From assembly GCF_022200785.1 (NCBI RefSeq), contig NZ_CP087585.1, forward strand, positions 1,736,001 through 1,800,000: a DNA stretch of 64,000 nt. The letters run 5' to 3'. Source of the DNA: Pedobacter mucosus (lineage in GTDB: Bacteria; Bacteroidota; Bacteroidia; Sphingobacteriales; Sphingobacteriaceae). Below the pieces are notes generated by a model. It was not told the DNA's origin, did not search any database, and saw nothing but the letters and a program-made list of their open reading frames with translations. Made by a program: the position numbers and the translations under genes. Each line of letters begins with the position of its first letter. Position 1 is the first letter of the stretch. Of the stretch, positions 25,050 to 34,608 are shown piece after piece.

Positions 25050-25517
25050 CTATTTTAGATTTAACAAAGTATTTTTTAAATCCACTTCAGTAAATTGCTT
25101 TTCATAAAAGCGCCTTACTTTTTTATTAACGAACAAAGTTGCAGGTATAGCTCCAGACCAATTTTTATTAATTCGCTCAACAGCTTGCTGCTGATTTGAT
25201 TCGTTTAGGAGAAAAACCTCCGCTTTGATTACATTTTTTTGAACAAATGGAATGACATCTTTTTGCAGCTTCGACTTAAAATCTAGGCTTATCAAAAGGA
25301 CTTTAACCGACTTGTTTAGATTGGCCAAACGAAGCTTTTCGAAATTAGGTAATTCTGCTACGCAAGGCGAACACCAAGTTGCCCAAAAATTAATTACATA
25401 AGTCGTATCTCTTCCGTTTGCGATGCGTTTATCTAAATCATTAAGCGTAAGCAATTTTACTTGTGCGCTAGTTGTATAAGTAACTAATGATAAGAAGATA
25501 ATGAAAAATATACGCAT
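25050..25517 (-). CDS. TlpA-like thioredoxin family protein
   Basis: This is a secreted thiol-disulfide oxidoreductase of 155 residues. A signal peptide (MRIFFIIFLSLVTYTTSAQ) leads into a thioredoxin fold with the active site NFWATWCSPCVAELPNFEKL near residues 44-63. The conserved cis-Pro region is GAIPATLFVNKK. It probably acts in the periplasm on protein disulfides or as a redox donor. Unlike many Bacteroidota TlpA proteins it lacks an N-terminal DUF4369 domain. It appears to be a single-gene unit. Confidence 0.92.
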   Translation of the reverse strand: MRIFFIIFLSLVTYTTSAQVKLLTLNDLDKRIANGRDTTYVINFWATWCSPCVAELPNFEKLRLANLNKSVKVLLISLDFKSKLQKDVIPFVQKNVIKAEVFLLNESNQQQAVERINKNWSGAIPATLFVNKKVRRFYEKQFTEVDLKNTLLNLK

Positions 25518-25645
25518 GGTTTTAAAACGGAGATTAATTCACATTAGTTTGGAATTTACCATGTGAGACATATAAGAATATATTAGCATCAATGTACTTA
25601 TATGTCATATGTGGTTAACACTATTAGATATTGGATTAATTCTGT

Positions 25646-26149
25646 TTAATTCACCGAACCAGATTTTACCAGCACTTTTTGATAAGCGGGTAAATTCAAA
25701 TCATCAACGATAACACCTCGATTGGTACTTGCATGTACAAAAAATCCGTTATTGAGATAAACTCCAACATGATCCACATCATTTCCACCGAAAGAAAAGA
25801 AAACTAGATCACCTTCCTTTAAATTATCAATGCTTTTTTTATTTACAGCCTTTGCTTGATCCCGAGAGATTCTGGGTAAGGTAATCCCATAAATTTCCCT
25901 TTCTAGTAAAAAGGCAAATCCCGAACAGTCTATTCCATTTTTATCCAAACCACCAAAACGATATCTAACACCCGTCCAATCGGTTATGAAACGGTAGAGC
26001 TGTTTACTTTTCAGATTTGACATCGCATCAGCAGCTTTTGCAGCCTTAGTATCACTTTTAACGATATACTTCCGGCTTCCGCAAGAAGATAAAATGAGCA
26101 CACAAATTAAGATTATCCAATAAGCGTATTGTGGTTTCCTTTTTATCAT
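25646..26149 (-). CDS. NlpC/P60 (C40) family lipoprotein peptidase
   Basis: This is a predicted cell-wall endopeptidase that cleaves peptidoglycan stem peptides. The signal peptide ends in a lipobox (ILSSCGSRK), with Cys 23 as the likely lipidated residue. The catalytic Cys is in GLDKNGIDCSGFAFLL near residue 76. The His is in DVDHVGVYLNNGFFVHASTNRGVIVDD. Length is 167 residues, a single catalytic domain without SH3 modules. It lies 75 bp downstream of mutS on the same strand. Confidence 0.93.
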   Translation of the reverse strand: MIKRKPQYAYWIILICVLILSSCGSRKYIVKSDTKAAKAADAMSNLKSKQLYRFITDWTGVRYRFGGLDKNGIDCSGFAFLLEREIYGITLPRISRDQAKAVNKKSIDNLKEGDLVFFSFGGNDVDHVGVYLNNGFFVHASTNRGVIVDDLNLPAYQKVLVKSGSVN

Positions 26150-26224
26150 AATATCTTTTGTTTGCCACAGATCACAGATGCATCTTTTACGTTTGAAACA
26201 TTCAAAATTAATATTGTAGCTAAT

Positions 26225-28837
26225 CTAATTTTTAATTAACCGTTGTATTTCATCCAATTTTAGCAAAGCTTCAACTGGAGTTAAAGCATTCACATCTAAA
26301 TTGTTCAGATTATCCCTAATCTTTACCAATACTGGATCATCAATCGCAAACATTTGTAATTGATACGCCTGGTTTTGTACTTTCTTTATACTGTCTTTTA
26401 TACTTTGTCCTTCTGTCCTATCAATTTCAAGTTTCTTTAAAATCTCATTAGCACGGCTAATTAATTTTGGAGGCATCCCGGCCATCTTTGCCACATGGAT
26501 ACCAAAACTATGCTCGCTTCCGCCGGGAACTAATTTTCTTAAAAAGATAACTTTATTCGTCATCTCCTTAACGGCAACATTAAAGTTTTTAATACGAGGC
26601 ATGGTATTCGCCAATTCATTTAGCTCATGATAATGGGTTGCAAATAAGGTTTTAGGACGAGATGTAGGGTGTTGATGCAAAAATTCAGCTATAGCCCAAG
26701 CAATAGAAATCCCATCATATGTGCTCGTTCCGCGACCAATTTCATCCAATAAAATCAAACTGTCATCAGAGATATTATTTAAAATACTTGCTGTTTCATT
26801 CATTTCGACCATGAATGTACTTTCACCAGACGAAATATTATCAGATGCTCCAACTCGGGTAAAAATCTTATCCACTAAGCCGATTTCTGCAGCTTTTGCC
26901 GGAACAAAACAACCCATTTGCGCCATCAAAACAATTAAGGCTGTTTGTCTTAATATGGCAGATTTACCGGCCATATTCGGACCAGTAATCATAATAATTT
27001 GCTGGGAATCAGTATCTAAGTAAACATCATTAGTAATGTATTCTTGTCCGACAGGCAATTGCTTTTCAATAACAGGATGGCGTCCGCCTTTAATATCTAA
27101 AACCTTTGTTGTCGAAATTGAAGGTTTTACATAATGGTTTTTTTCGGCCAATTGTGCAAAACATAATAAACAATCTAACTGTGCAATTAAATATGAATTA
27201 AGTTGAATTGGCTTAATATAACTAGCCGTTTCATACATTAGTTCATTATACAGTCGAATTTCAATTACCTGAATTTTCTCTTCAGCACCTAAAATCTGCT
27301 CTTCATATTCTTTTAATTCCGGTGTGATGTATCGCTCTGCATTAACCAGAGTTTGTTTACGAATCCAACCTTCTGGCACTTTATCTTTATGCGTATGCGT
27401 AACTTCTAAATAATATCCAAAAACATTATTGAAAGATATTTTCAATGATGGAATTCCAGTAGCTTCAGCCTCACGTTTTTGAATTTGAACTAAATAATCC
27501 TTACCTCCGAATGCGATTTTGCGTAATCGATCCAGATCTTCATCAATGCCGTCATTAATTACATTTCCTTTAATCAGCAAAGCCGGAGGTTCAGCTTGTA
27601 ATTCCCTTTCAATCCTTTCTCGAATGGTTAAACATGGATTTAATTGATCAGCAATTTTAATTAAAAATGGATTTTTAGAACTTGCTGCAAGATTTTTAAC
27701 CGCTTCTATATGCGTTAAAGCTCTTTTCAGCGCCACCAATTCCCTTGGCCCCACACGTTGCAAACCGACCTTTGAAATTAATCTTTCTAAATCTCCAATC
27801 TGTTTGATGTGTGTTAAAAATTGATGTTGGAGATCATTATTTTTCACAAAGAAATCTACCATACCCAAACGCTCTTCAACTGGTTTAAGCTCCTTTAATG
27901 GCATAATAATCCATTTTTGAAGTAACCGAGCGCCCATTGGCGTGCAAGTATGATCTAAAATATCAAACAGCGTAACTGCATTATCATTAGCCGAATGAAC
28001 CAATTCTAGGTTGCGAATCGTAAATCGATCCAGCCACATGTATCTATCTTCTTCAATCCTGCTAATCGAAGTAATGTGCTGTAAATTTCGATGTTCAGTT
28101 TCACCTAAATAATGCAGAATAACACCAGCAGCAACAATTCCACTTTGCAATCGCTCTACACCAAAGCCTTTAAGCGAAGCCACATCAAAGTGTTTTGTTA
28201 GTGTTTCTTCAGCATAATCTGTAGTGTAAGGCCATTCATCTAAACCAAAAGTATAAAATCGATCTCCAAAATTCTCTGTGAAAATCTGTCGTTTAGATTT
28301 TTGAAAAATAACCTCCGTTGGTTTAAACCCCTGTAAAAGTTTGTCTATATAATCACTATTTCCTTGTGCAATCATAAATTCACCCGTAGAAATATCTAAA
28401 AATGAAACGCCAATCTGAGTTTTATCAAAGAAAACAGATGCCAAATAGTTGTTTGATTTCTGATTTAAAATATTGTCACCGTAAGCTACACCGGGCGTAA
28501 CCAATTCTGTTACCCCACGCTTAACAATATTTTTAGTTAATTTCGGGTCTTCGAGCTGATCACAAATCGCGACCCGCTGACCGGCCCTTACTAATTTTGA
28601 TAAATAATTATCTAATGAATGATGTGGAAAACCTGCCAATTCTAAAGCGCCACCATTGGGGCCAGTACCTCTTCTTGTTAAAACAATTCCTAATATTTGA
28701 GAGGTTTTAATGGCATCTTCGCCAAAAGTTTCGTAAAAATCTCCAACCCTAAAAAGTAAAAGTGCACCTGGATACTTCACTTTAATAGCGTTGTATTGTT
28801 GCATTAACGGGGTTTCTTTATTCGTGTCTTTAGCCAA
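26225..28837 (-). CDS. mutS: DNA mismatch repair protein MutS
   Basis: This protein recognises base mismatches and starts methyl-independent repair with MutL. The mismatch-reading domain carries the Phe-X-Glu motif in [16 protein letters not shown] near residue 35. The lever and clamp regions are normal. The ATPase shows the Walker [14 protein letters not shown] near 615, the Walker [17 protein letters not shown] near 695, and the composite-site THYHELNEL. The helix-turn-helix [24 protein letters not shown] follows. The 870-residue length is standard. No mutL is nearby. Confidence 0.98.
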   Translation of the reverse strand: MAKDTNKETPLMQQYNAIKVKYPGALLLFRVGDFYETFGEDAIKTSQILGIVLTRRGTGPNGGALELAGFPHHSLDNYLSKLVRAGQRVAICDQLEDPKLTKNIVKRGVTELVTPGVAYGDNILNQKSNNYLASVFFDKTQIGVSFLDISTGEFMIAQGNSDYIDKLLQGFKPTEVIFQKSKRQIFTENFGDRFYTFGLDEWPYTTDYAEETLTKHFDVASLKGFGVERLQSGIVAAGVILHYLGETEHRNLQHITSISRIEEDRYMWLDRFTIRNLELVHSANDNAVTLFDILDHTCTPMGARLLQKWIIMPLKELKPVEERLGMVDFFVKNNDLQHQFLTHIKQIGDLERLISKVGLQRVGPRELVALKRALTHIEAVKNLAASSKNPFLIKIADQLNPCLTIRERIERELQAEPPALLIKGNVINDGIDEDLDRLRKIAFGGKDYLVQIQKREAEATGIPSLKISFNNVFGYYLEVTHTHKDKVPEGWIRKQTLVNAERYITPELKEYEEQILGAEEKIQVIEIRLYNELMYETASYIKPIQLNSYLIAQLDCLLCFAQLAEKNHYVKPSISTTKVLDIKGGRHPVIEKQLPVGQEYITNDVYLDTDSQQIIMITGPNMAGKSAILRQTALIVLMAQMGCFVPAKAAEIGLVDKIFTRVGASDNISSGESTFMVEMNETASILNNISDDSLILLDEIGRGTSTYDGISIAWAIAEFLHQHPTSRPKTLFATHYHELNELANTMPRIKNFNVAVKEMTNKVIFLRKLVPGGSEHSFGIHVAKMAGMPPKLISRANEILKKLEIDRTEGQSIKDSIKKVQNQAYQLQMFAIDDPVLVKIRDNLNNLDVNALTPVEALLKLDEIQRLIKN

Positions 28838-29157
28838 AACTGAAATTAATTTGCAAAAGCTATAAAGATAACATGATTACCCATTTTACAGCTGTTTTGT
28901 TGAAAAGTTGAAAGATTGTTGAGGAAAGAGTATCTAAATGAATGATAATTAGGAAATGAATGGTTCTGTTCTTGTTGGTAGGTGCAGCCCTGCTATTCGT
29001 TCCAAGTTCCGATAAAGAATCAGAAGCTTTCCAATGCTATCAGGTTTATAAACAAAGTTAGCTCAATACCAAATGGTTAGTAATTTAGGCGATCAATTTT
29101 AAAACGTTTTGTTTATCGAACTGTTAATTACTATATTGATAACCTAATATTTTAATT
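28838..29157. other. 320-bp divergent intergenic region (mutS / HPF-like)
   Basis: The gap should hold promoters for both flanking genes. A 33-codon ORF near 28962 is probably chance: the sequence around it has the look of the common intergenic repeat DNA of this group, and the peptide has no coding character. No RNA motif was recognised. Confidence 0.5.
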
Positions 29158-29472
29158 ATGATAATTCAACTCAATACCGACAAAAACTTAACAATACATC
29201 AAGAATACGAAGATAAAATTCAGACTCAAATCAGCGACAGCCTTAGCCGTTTTAGCGATTTAATTACTAGGTTAGAGGTTCATTTATCTGATGAAAATGG
29301 AAGTAAAGACGGTTTAGAAGATAAAAGATGTATGCTTGAAGCAAAGATTACTGGTAAAGAACCAATTGCCGTTTCAAACTTTGGAAACAATTATGATTTA
29401 GCTATTGCTGGTGCGTTGACGAAATTAAAAAGCACCTTAGAAACAGTTGCTGGAAAAATGAAAGCTCATTAA
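29158..29472 (+). CDS. HPF/RaiA-like ribosome-associated protein
   Basis: This 104-residue protein resembles the hibernation-promoting factor / RaiA domain that binds the 30S subunit in slow growth. MIIQLNTDKNLTIHQEYEDKIQTQISDSLSRF gives the first strand and helix. ITRLEVHLSDENGSKDG and the following strands complete the fold. The usual long basic C-terminal tail is absent. In Bacteroidota such short versions are common and their role in hibernation is less certain. It is followed by a terminator. Confidence 0.8.
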   Translation: MIIQLNTDKNLTIHQEYEDKIQTQISDSLSRFSDLITRLEVHLSDENGSKDGLEDKRCMLEAKITGKEPIAVSNFGNNYDLAIAGALTKLKSTLETVAGKMKAH

Positions 29473-29493
29473 CAAAGCAGATTTAGTCATAAC

Positions 29494-29525
29494 AAAAAGC
29501 AATCTAGTTCTAGATTGCTTTTTTA
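29494..29525. terminator. bidirectional terminator between the HPF-like gene and mqnA
   Basis: The stem AAAAAGCAATCTAG / CTAGATTGCTTTTT has a 2-base centre and T runs on both strands. It fills the gap between two convergent genes, and the mqnA stop codon touches its end. Confidence 0.9.
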
Positions 29526-30266
29526 TTAAACCTTAATGTGTTCTAATTCTTCAATATACTTCAAAAACAGTTTCAAAGCTTTTGTTCTATCATCAGTCAC
29601 CTCAAATTGGAGTTTATTGAATAAATAATCTTTTAAATCAAAATTATCTACTTGCTGTAAATCTTTTAAAACTTCTTCCCGATGATCTAAACCGAATTTT
29701 AAAGCAGCATTAAATTCATCCTTAAATTCTTGCGAAATTTCCTTGTTTGCCACCCACGCTGCATACATAAATGGTAAGCCAGTAAAATTTTTCCATTCTT
29801 GCCCCATATCATAAGCAAAAGCAAAAGCATCTTTTTTACCAAATGTTCTATCGCCAATTAAAACAATTGCATTTGTTTTTACAGTTGGATCTGTTGTAAA
29901 TTCCACATCCTGTTTCCAATAAAATTTAAGCAATACTTTAGCAAGATTATTCGAAGTTCTGGAATGAGAATCTAACCGTATAGTTTTGATTTCATGAACA
30001 GGAACATCACTAAAAATGAAAACTGAATTTACAGCTCCGTCGCTACCAATACAATAATCAGCAACAACATTTGCGTTTGGCACTAGGGGAATTGCTGCTA
30101 CCGGCATCAAGCCCACATCTACTTGACCAGTAATAACTTTGGTGGCACAATCTGAAGGAATATCTAAACTTAAATCTATTTTATTAATGATATCCGAATG
30201 TATTAATCCGTATATAAATGCTTTGGTATTGGTGTAAGCAACAGCCGATATTTTAATCTTTTTCAA
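29526..30266 (-). CDS. mqnA: chorismate dehydratase MqnA (menaquinone, futalosine pathway)
   Basis: This enzyme probably converts chorismate to 3-enolpyruvyl-benzoate, the entry step of the futalosine route to menaquinone. The protein has the periplasmic-binding-protein-like MqnA fold: MKKIKISAVAYTNTKAFIYGL at the start, ATKVITGQVDVGLMPVAAIP near residue 42, and IRLDSHSRTSNNLAKVLLKFYW near 96. Length is 246 residues. mqnE lies 1 kb upstream on the same strand, which strengthens the call. mqnB, mqnC and mqnD are not in the window. Confidence 0.93.
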   Translation of the reverse strand: MKKIKISAVAYTNTKAFIYGLIHSDIINKIDLSLDIPSDCATKVITGQVDVGLMPVAAIPLVPNANVVADYCIGSDGAVNSVFIFSDVPVHEIKTIRLDSHSRTSNNLAKVLLKFYWKQDVEFTTDPTVKTNAIVLIGDRTFGKKDAFAFAYDMGQEWKNFTGLPFMYAAWVANKEISQEFKDEFNAALKFGLDHREEVLKDLQQVDNFDLKDYLFNKLQFEVTDDRTKALKLFLKYIEELEHIKV

Positions 30267-30579
30267 TGTATGTTGATGTTATTTTATTACTCTCGTTATA
30301 CTGAGAGGTTAGTGTTTTTTTAAAGATATAAATCAGGCACTGACAACCTTTAATAATGCTGTCATTCTGAGAGTAACGAAGAATCTGCACCCGATTTGCA
30401 CTTCTCAAACCTAGCCCACCAGTTTTGGCTGGCTGGGTTATTTGCGGTAGTTTTACATCGCTAAGAGATTCTTCACTGTGTTCCGAATGACAAACCCAGA
30501 GCCTTGTTTTTATTAGTGACTTGTTCCAGCATCTTAACTGGTAAGATTTTGAAATGAATTCAGAATGACGAATTGCTTA
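30267..30579. other. intergenic region holding a MITE-like element
   Basis: The gap between mqnA and the phosphoglycerate-mutase-like gene is mainly the inverted-repeat element at 30361-30491, followed by about 90 bases of unrecognised sequence that end in another CAGAATGACG-like partial copy of its terminus. No ORF is credible here. Confidence 0.6.
30361..30491. repeat. MITE-like intergenic element with 26-bp terminal inverted repeats
   Basis: The left end (30361-30386, starting GTCATTCTGAGAG and ending CGAAGAATCT) and the right end (30466-30491) are inverted copies that differ mainly in the central 9 bases. The total length is 131 bp. It has no coding capacity. Similar ends occur at 24949-25030, so this is a repeat family rather than a one-off hairpin. 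Confidence 0.8.
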
Positions 30580-31203
30580 TTAACCAAATACAAGTCCATC
30601 CAAGTGTATCGCACTATTAAATTCTAGAACTTCAAATTTTCCATCTTCAAAACCCATTTTATACAGAACCGTATTTTGATGTGGAAATTCGGTCATTTCA
30701 CTTAATGGTTTACCTAAAAGCAAACATAGAAAAACACGCATCGCTCTTCCATGCATACAAAGTAAAACGGTCTTCTCTTCTGGTCGATTCATCAATACAT
30801 CCATCGGATGTTTTAAACGTTCGTAAACATCTTGAACACTTTCGCCACCCTCGAAATGAGCAGTATAATCTCCATCTTCCCAAGTTTTTATCATTAACCT
30901 GAAAGCATCACGAGCCTCTTCTGAAGCCGGTTTACCTTCCCAAACGCCCCAAGCCAATTCATCTAAACCAGAAAGTTTTTCCCAAGGTAATTTCGAATCA
31001 ATAAACTTTTGAACGGTCTGCCAAGTTCTTTTTAAATCAGAAGTATAGATTTTATCAAAAGGAATATCTTTATATTGCTGATAAAAAGCTTCAGCTTGAG
31101 ATCTTCCAGTATCATTCAAATCTGCATTTATACCTCTGCCTTGTACTATTCCTTGTCTATTCAGTTCTGTTTCGCCGTGGCGGATGATATAAATATTTTT
31201 CAT
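30580..31203 (-). CDS. histidine phosphatase family protein
   Basis: This 207-residue enzyme belongs to the phosphoglycerate-mutase-like histidine phosphatases. The phosphorylated-His motif IIRHGETELNRQGIVQGRG is at residues 6-24. The second catalytic His is in VLLCMHGRAMRVFLCLLLG near 150. The middle has KIYTSDLKRTWQT. Substrates of such proteins vary widely, from sugar phosphates to alpha-ribazole phosphate. It lies between mqnA and mqnE on the same strand, but no menaquinone role is known for it. Confidence 0.92.
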   Translation of the reverse strand: MKNIYIIRHGETELNRQGIVQGRGINADLNDTGRSQAEAFYQQYKDIPFDKIYTSDLKRTWQTVQKFIDSKLPWEKLSGLDELAWGVWEGKPASEEARDAFRLMIKTWEDGDYTAHFEGGESVQDVYERLKHPMDVLMNRPEEKTVLLCMHGRAMRVFLCLLLGKPLSEMTEFPHQNTVLYKMGFEDGKFEVLEFNSAIHLDGLVFG

Positions 31204-31284
31204 TAATGATTGAATTTTGAATTAAAGAATAATTGAATTTTGGACCGTGACATATTTATTGACTCAAAACTCAATCATTCAAAA

Positions 31285-32478
31285 TTAATTTACGACAGGT
31301 AACTTATAGTATTGTGGTTTCTTTTCCTCCTCAAAAACAACATTTTCAAAGTCGGTAACAACATTATATAAAGTATCACGCTCTATTGCTTTCCTACCCA
31401 CCTGCTTAATTAAATTAACTAATTCCCGGGTACTCATTGCAGGAGTTTGCTCTTCAGCGCCAGCCATAGAATATATTTTGGTGGTATCATCTAAAGTTCC
31501 ATCGATATCATCAACCCCATAATTTAGAGATAATTGAGCCGTCTCGCGACTAATCATTGCCCAATATGCTTTAATGTGATCGAAGTTATCGAGGTAAATA
31601 CGAGCGATGGCATAATTTCTTAAATCTTCAATTACAGAAGATTCTGGTACATTGCTCATTTGGTTGTTTTGGTTTCTGAATTTTAATGGAATAAAAGTTT
31701 GAAACCCACCAGTTTTATCTTGCAAATCACGCAGTTTTTCCATGTGATCTACCCGATGACGATATTCTTCAATATGTCCGTAAAGCATAGTTGCATTACT
31801 TCTCATACCTAATTTATGCCATTCTTCATGTATAGAAAGCCATTGCTCACCGGTACATTTATCCTTTGCAATTTGCTCTCGCACCTCAGGATGAAAAATT
31901 TCTGCACCACCGCCTGGCATAGATTGTAAACCAGCTTCTTTCATTAATTTCATACCGGTAGCATAATCAATTTTTGCTTTTTTGAAAATGTAATGGTATT
32001 CAACTGGCGTTAAAGCCTTAACATGTAAATCTGGTCGATGGGCTCTAATTGCCGTAAATAACGCAGAATAGAAAGCAACATCATATTGAGGTAATACACC
32101 ACCAACTATATGGACTTCAGTTACTGGTTCTCCATCATATTTTTTAACAATGTCTAACATTTGTTCCATTGTTAATGCCCAACCCTCTTCTTTCTGTTTT
32201 ATTAAACGAGAATAAGAACAAAATTTGCAATCGTAAACACAAAGATTTGTCGGCTCTAAATGAAAATTGCGATTAAAATAGGTTACATCGCCATGCTTTT
32301 CCTCTCTAATATGATTGGCTAATACCCCAAGATATCCCAATTCTGCGTGCTCATAAAGGTAAACGCCTTCATCAAAAGTAATACGTTCTTTATAAAGAAC
32401 TTTGTGTGCTATATTTTGTAATTCAGTTGATAATGAAGTATCAGCTAATATTTTTTCAACTTGCTCAGTTGTATTCAT
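31285..32478 (-). CDS. mqnE: aminofutalosine synthase MqnE (radical SAM)
   Basis: This radical-SAM enzyme joins 3-enolpyruvyl-benzoate and SAM-derived adenosine to give aminofutalosine, the second step of the futalosine menaquinone pathway. The [4Fe-4S] motif CVYDCKFCSYSR is near residue 81, preceded by NFHLEPTN. EVHIVGGVLPQYDVAFY and GMKLMKEAGLQSMPGGGAEIFHPEVRE are typical. Length is 397 residues. MqnC is a homologous enzyme, but the sequence and the nearby mqnA favour MqnE. A TATTTTTG -7-like element lies about 18 bases upstream. Confidence 0.92.
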   Translation of the reverse strand: MNTTEQVEKILADTSLSTELQNIAHKVLYKERITFDEGVYLYEHAELGYLGVLANHIREEKHGDVTYFNRNFHLEPTNLCVYDCKFCSYSRLIKQKEEGWALTMEQMLDIVKKYDGEPVTEVHIVGGVLPQYDVAFYSALFTAIRAHRPDLHVKALTPVEYHYIFKKAKIDYATGMKLMKEAGLQSMPGGGAEIFHPEVREQIAKDKCTGEQWLSIHEEWHKLGMRSNATMLYGHIEEYRHRVDHMEKLRDLQDKTGGFQTFIPLKFRNQNNQMSNVPESSVIEDLRNYAIARIYLDNFDHIKAYWAMISRETAQLSLNYGVDDIDGTLDDTTKIYSMAGAEEQTPAMSTRELVNLIKQVGRKAIERDTLYNVVTDFENVVFEEEKKPQYYKLPVVN

Positions 32479-32658
32479 TCCTGATTTATTTTATACAAAA
32501 ATACACTATTAGAGGGATTTGAAAATCATTTTCTTGTAACAAACGATGAGGTTGCCGCAGATTTTTAGAATTATCTTCAAAAAAATTAGTAGCCACAACT
32601 TGTCCAGTTTTTCAGGAGCAAGGCACAGATAAACTCCGGTTTTTGTAATACATAAATC

Positions 32659-32726
32659 GCCACGGAAACACAGAAACCACGGAAAAAATGCGTTTATCAT
32701 TCCGTGTCAATCTGTGTTTCCGTGGC
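32659..32726. repeat. nested inverted repeat in intergenic DNA
   Basis: GCCACGGAAACACAGA (32659-32674) pairs perfectly with TCTGTGTTTCCGTGGC (32711-32726). Inside it CACGGAA (32678-32684) pairs with TTCCGTG (32700-32706). The whole could fold into a long interrupted stem like the REP/MITE hairpins found between Bacteroidota genes. Confidence 0.85.
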
Positions 32727-32821
32727 AAAAAATCAGGGTTGCATATGAATTTGAATCTACAGACTTTTATCTCAAAAAAAATCAGCACAAGTTATGTGCT
32801 AAAAACAAATCTACAACAAAC

Positions 32822-32853
32822 AAAAAGAGCACTCCTTTTCAGCAGTGCTCTCT
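32822..32853 (-). terminator. terminator of the lipocalin-like lipoprotein gene
   Basis: GAGCACT and AGTGCTC form a 7-bp stem around a 10-base loop. On the minus strand a TTTTTG tract follows the stem. It lies about 30 bases past the stop codon at 32880. Confidence 0.75.
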
Positions 32854-32879
32854 AAATCACGTTACAACGAATAATGAAA

Positions 32880-33374
32880 TTATTTTGCTGCAGGTACAAA
32901 CGTTAAAATGATATTCGCAGTTTTACCACCAAATTCAATAGGAGATTTCATTACCATTTGTGTACTAGAAAGTTCGGTTAAAATTAAACGGTAACCTTCT
33001 GTTACATTTTTAGCTTTATCACCTTCAAATATTTTTTTAAATTGAAAAGTTTCTTCTTTAGGAGAGGCAGACCAGAAAATAGTTTGCATTACTGCTCCGC
33101 AGGCACTTGTAGAGGGTAAAGTGTATGAACCGTTACCACTGTTGGTTAAATTCCATGCGCTACCTTCAAAGCATTTATATGATTTTTCTCCAAATAGTCC
33201 TTGCACAGCGCCATCTGGTAATCCGTCTAATGATACATTACTTACAACCCATTCTCTAACAACCGTACCCCTACTTCCCGTTACGCCAGCAGTAACTCTT
33301 TTTGCTGTATTACAACTTTGCAACATCATCAATGTAGAACACGCAATTGCGATAACTATAAATATTCTTTTCAT
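32880..33374 (-). CDS. lipocalin-like lipoprotein
   Basis: This 164-residue protein starts with a lipoprotein signal (MKRIFIVIAIACSTLMMLQSC, acylated Cys about 21). The remainder is strand-rich with Gly/Thr/Ser and W residues: REWVVSNVSLDGLPDGAVQGLFGEKSYKCFEGSAWNLTNSGNGSYTL. It resembles the small lipocalin-like outer-membrane lipoproteins of Bacteroidota. No function can be assigned. It has its own terminator and stands apart from its neighbours. Confidence 0.85.
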   Translation of the reverse strand: MKRIFIVIAIACSTLMMLQSCNTAKRVTAGVTGSRGTVVREWVVSNVSLDGLPDGAVQGLFGEKSYKCFEGSAWNLTNSGNGSYTLPSTSACGAVMQTIFWSASPKEETFQFKKIFEGDKAKNVTEGYRLILTELSSTQMVMKSPIEFGGKTANIILTFVPAAK

Positions 33375-33492
33375 TTTTTGTTTAATTTAATTTCGCAAAC
33401 TAAACACATAAATCTTGCCAAAACAATTTAGAACATAAATAATTGCTTCAATTTATTAAATTGCAGCACTAAAATTTATATCCATTTTTTTT

Positions 33493-34608
33493 ATGAAACC
33501 CGAAACCATTGCTATACATGCTTCTAATCTTGTAAAAAGTACCACTGGAGATGTAACTCCGCCAATCAGTTTATCTACAACTTTTTTTCGTGATGAAGAT
33601 GGTGGATATCCTGGCGGGCATATGTATAGTCGGGTGAGTAATCCAAATAGGTCTGCTTTAGAAAACACTGTCTCCAAGTTAGAGTTTGGCGAAGATGCAG
33701 CAGCTTTTTCTTCAGGGAATACCTGCGGAATGGCGCTGTTTCAAGCGTTAAAACCTGGCAGCCATATCATCGCACCTGATGATATGTATTGGGGAATAAA
33801 AAAACAATTATTAACGATTTTTAATGAAACTTTAGAATTTGACTTTGTAGATCAAACTGATATAAATCTAATCGTTTCAAGCATCAAGCCGAATACTAAG
33901 TTAATATGGATTGAAACTCCATCAAACCCACTACTAAAGGTTACAGATATTGAGGAAATTGCAAAAGTTGCGAAAATTCATCAGCTCACACTGGCATGCG
34001 ACAGTACTTTTGCATCGCCTATTTTACAAAATCCTATTCTTTTAGGTGCTGATATTGTGATGCACAGCAGCACAAAATATTTGGGTGGCCATAGCGATGT
34101 AATTGGTGGCATTTTAGTAACTGCCAAAAAAGATGAATTGTGGGAAAGAATTAAAAATGTGCAACAAACGGGAGGTGCCATACCTTCTCCATTCGATTGC
34201 TTTCTACTTTGTAGGAGTATTAAAACGCTGGCTTATCGAATGAAAGGTCACTGCGAAAATGGGAAAAAGGTTGCTGATTATTTAAATAATCATCCAAATG
34301 TTGAAGCTGTTTTTTATCCAGGATTAACAAATCATCCTCAACATGAAATCGCCAAAAAACAAATGAAAGATTTCGGCGGAATGATGTCCTTTTTAGTTAG
34401 AGGTGATGTTGAAGCTACGCGTAAAGTAGTTAACCAAGTCCATTTATTCGCTCAAGCAACGAGTTTAGGCGGAGTGGAAAGTTTAATTGAGCATCGTTAT
34501 TCTGTAGAAGGACCTGATAGTAAAACCCCAAAAAATTTGTTGAGAATTTCTGTTGGTCTGGAACATATTGATGATATTATCGCTGATTTAGAGCAGGCTT
34601 TAGGGTAG
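33493..34608 (+). CDS. trans-sulfuration family PLP enzyme (cystathionine gamma-synthase-like)
   Basis: This is a PLP-dependent Cys/Met metabolism enzyme of 371 residues. The substrate/cofactor region YSRVSNPNRSALENTVSKLE is near residue 44. The aldimine Lys is in MHSSTKYLGGHSDVIGG near residue 197. SVGLEHIDDIIADLEQAL is the usual C-terminus. It could act as cystathionine gamma-synthase, cystathionine beta/gamma-lyase or methionine gamma-lyase; sequence alone does not decide. It precedes the SAM-riboswitch-controlled metY-metX-hom unit by 400 bp but is upstream of the riboswitch, so it is probably regulated separately. Confidence 0.88.
   Translation: MKPETIAIHASNLVKSTTGDVTPPISLSTTFFRDEDGGYPGGHMYSRVSNPNRSALENTVSKLEFGEDAAAFSSGNTCGMALFQALKPGSHIIAPDDMYWGIKKQLLTIFNETLEFDFVDQTDINLIVSSIKPNTKLIWIETPSNPLLKVTDIEEIAKVAKIHQLTLACDSTFASPILQNPILLGADIVMHSSTKYLGGHSDVIGGILVTAKKDELWERIKNVQQTGGAIPSPFDCFLLCRSIKTLAYRMKGHCENGKKVADYLNNHPNVEAVFYPGLTNHPQHEIAKKQMKDFGGMMSFLVRGDVEATRKVVNQVHLFAQATSLGGVESLIEHRYSVEGPDSKTPKNLLRISVGLEHIDDIIADLEQALG

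Larger units (their letters stand above)
32479..32879. other. 401-bp intergenic region with nested inverted repeats
   Basis: On the minus strand CAAAAATA (32496-32503) reads as the -7-like element TATTTTTG for mqnE. The middle holds a nested hairpin element (32659-32726). The right end holds the terminator of the convergent lipoprotein gene (32827-32850). Short ORFs crossing these repeats are not credible genes. Confidence 0.6.

Noticed and set aside
28962..29061. 33-codon ORF with a hydrophobic start (MVLFLLVGAALLFVPSS)
   Set aside because: It falls in sequence resembling dispersed intergenic repeat DNA and has no coding pattern beyond the first helix.
32509..32911. ORFs on both strands in the mqnE-lipoprotein gap
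   Set aside because: They cross the nested inverted repeat and the terminator, so the open frames follow from repeat sequence.
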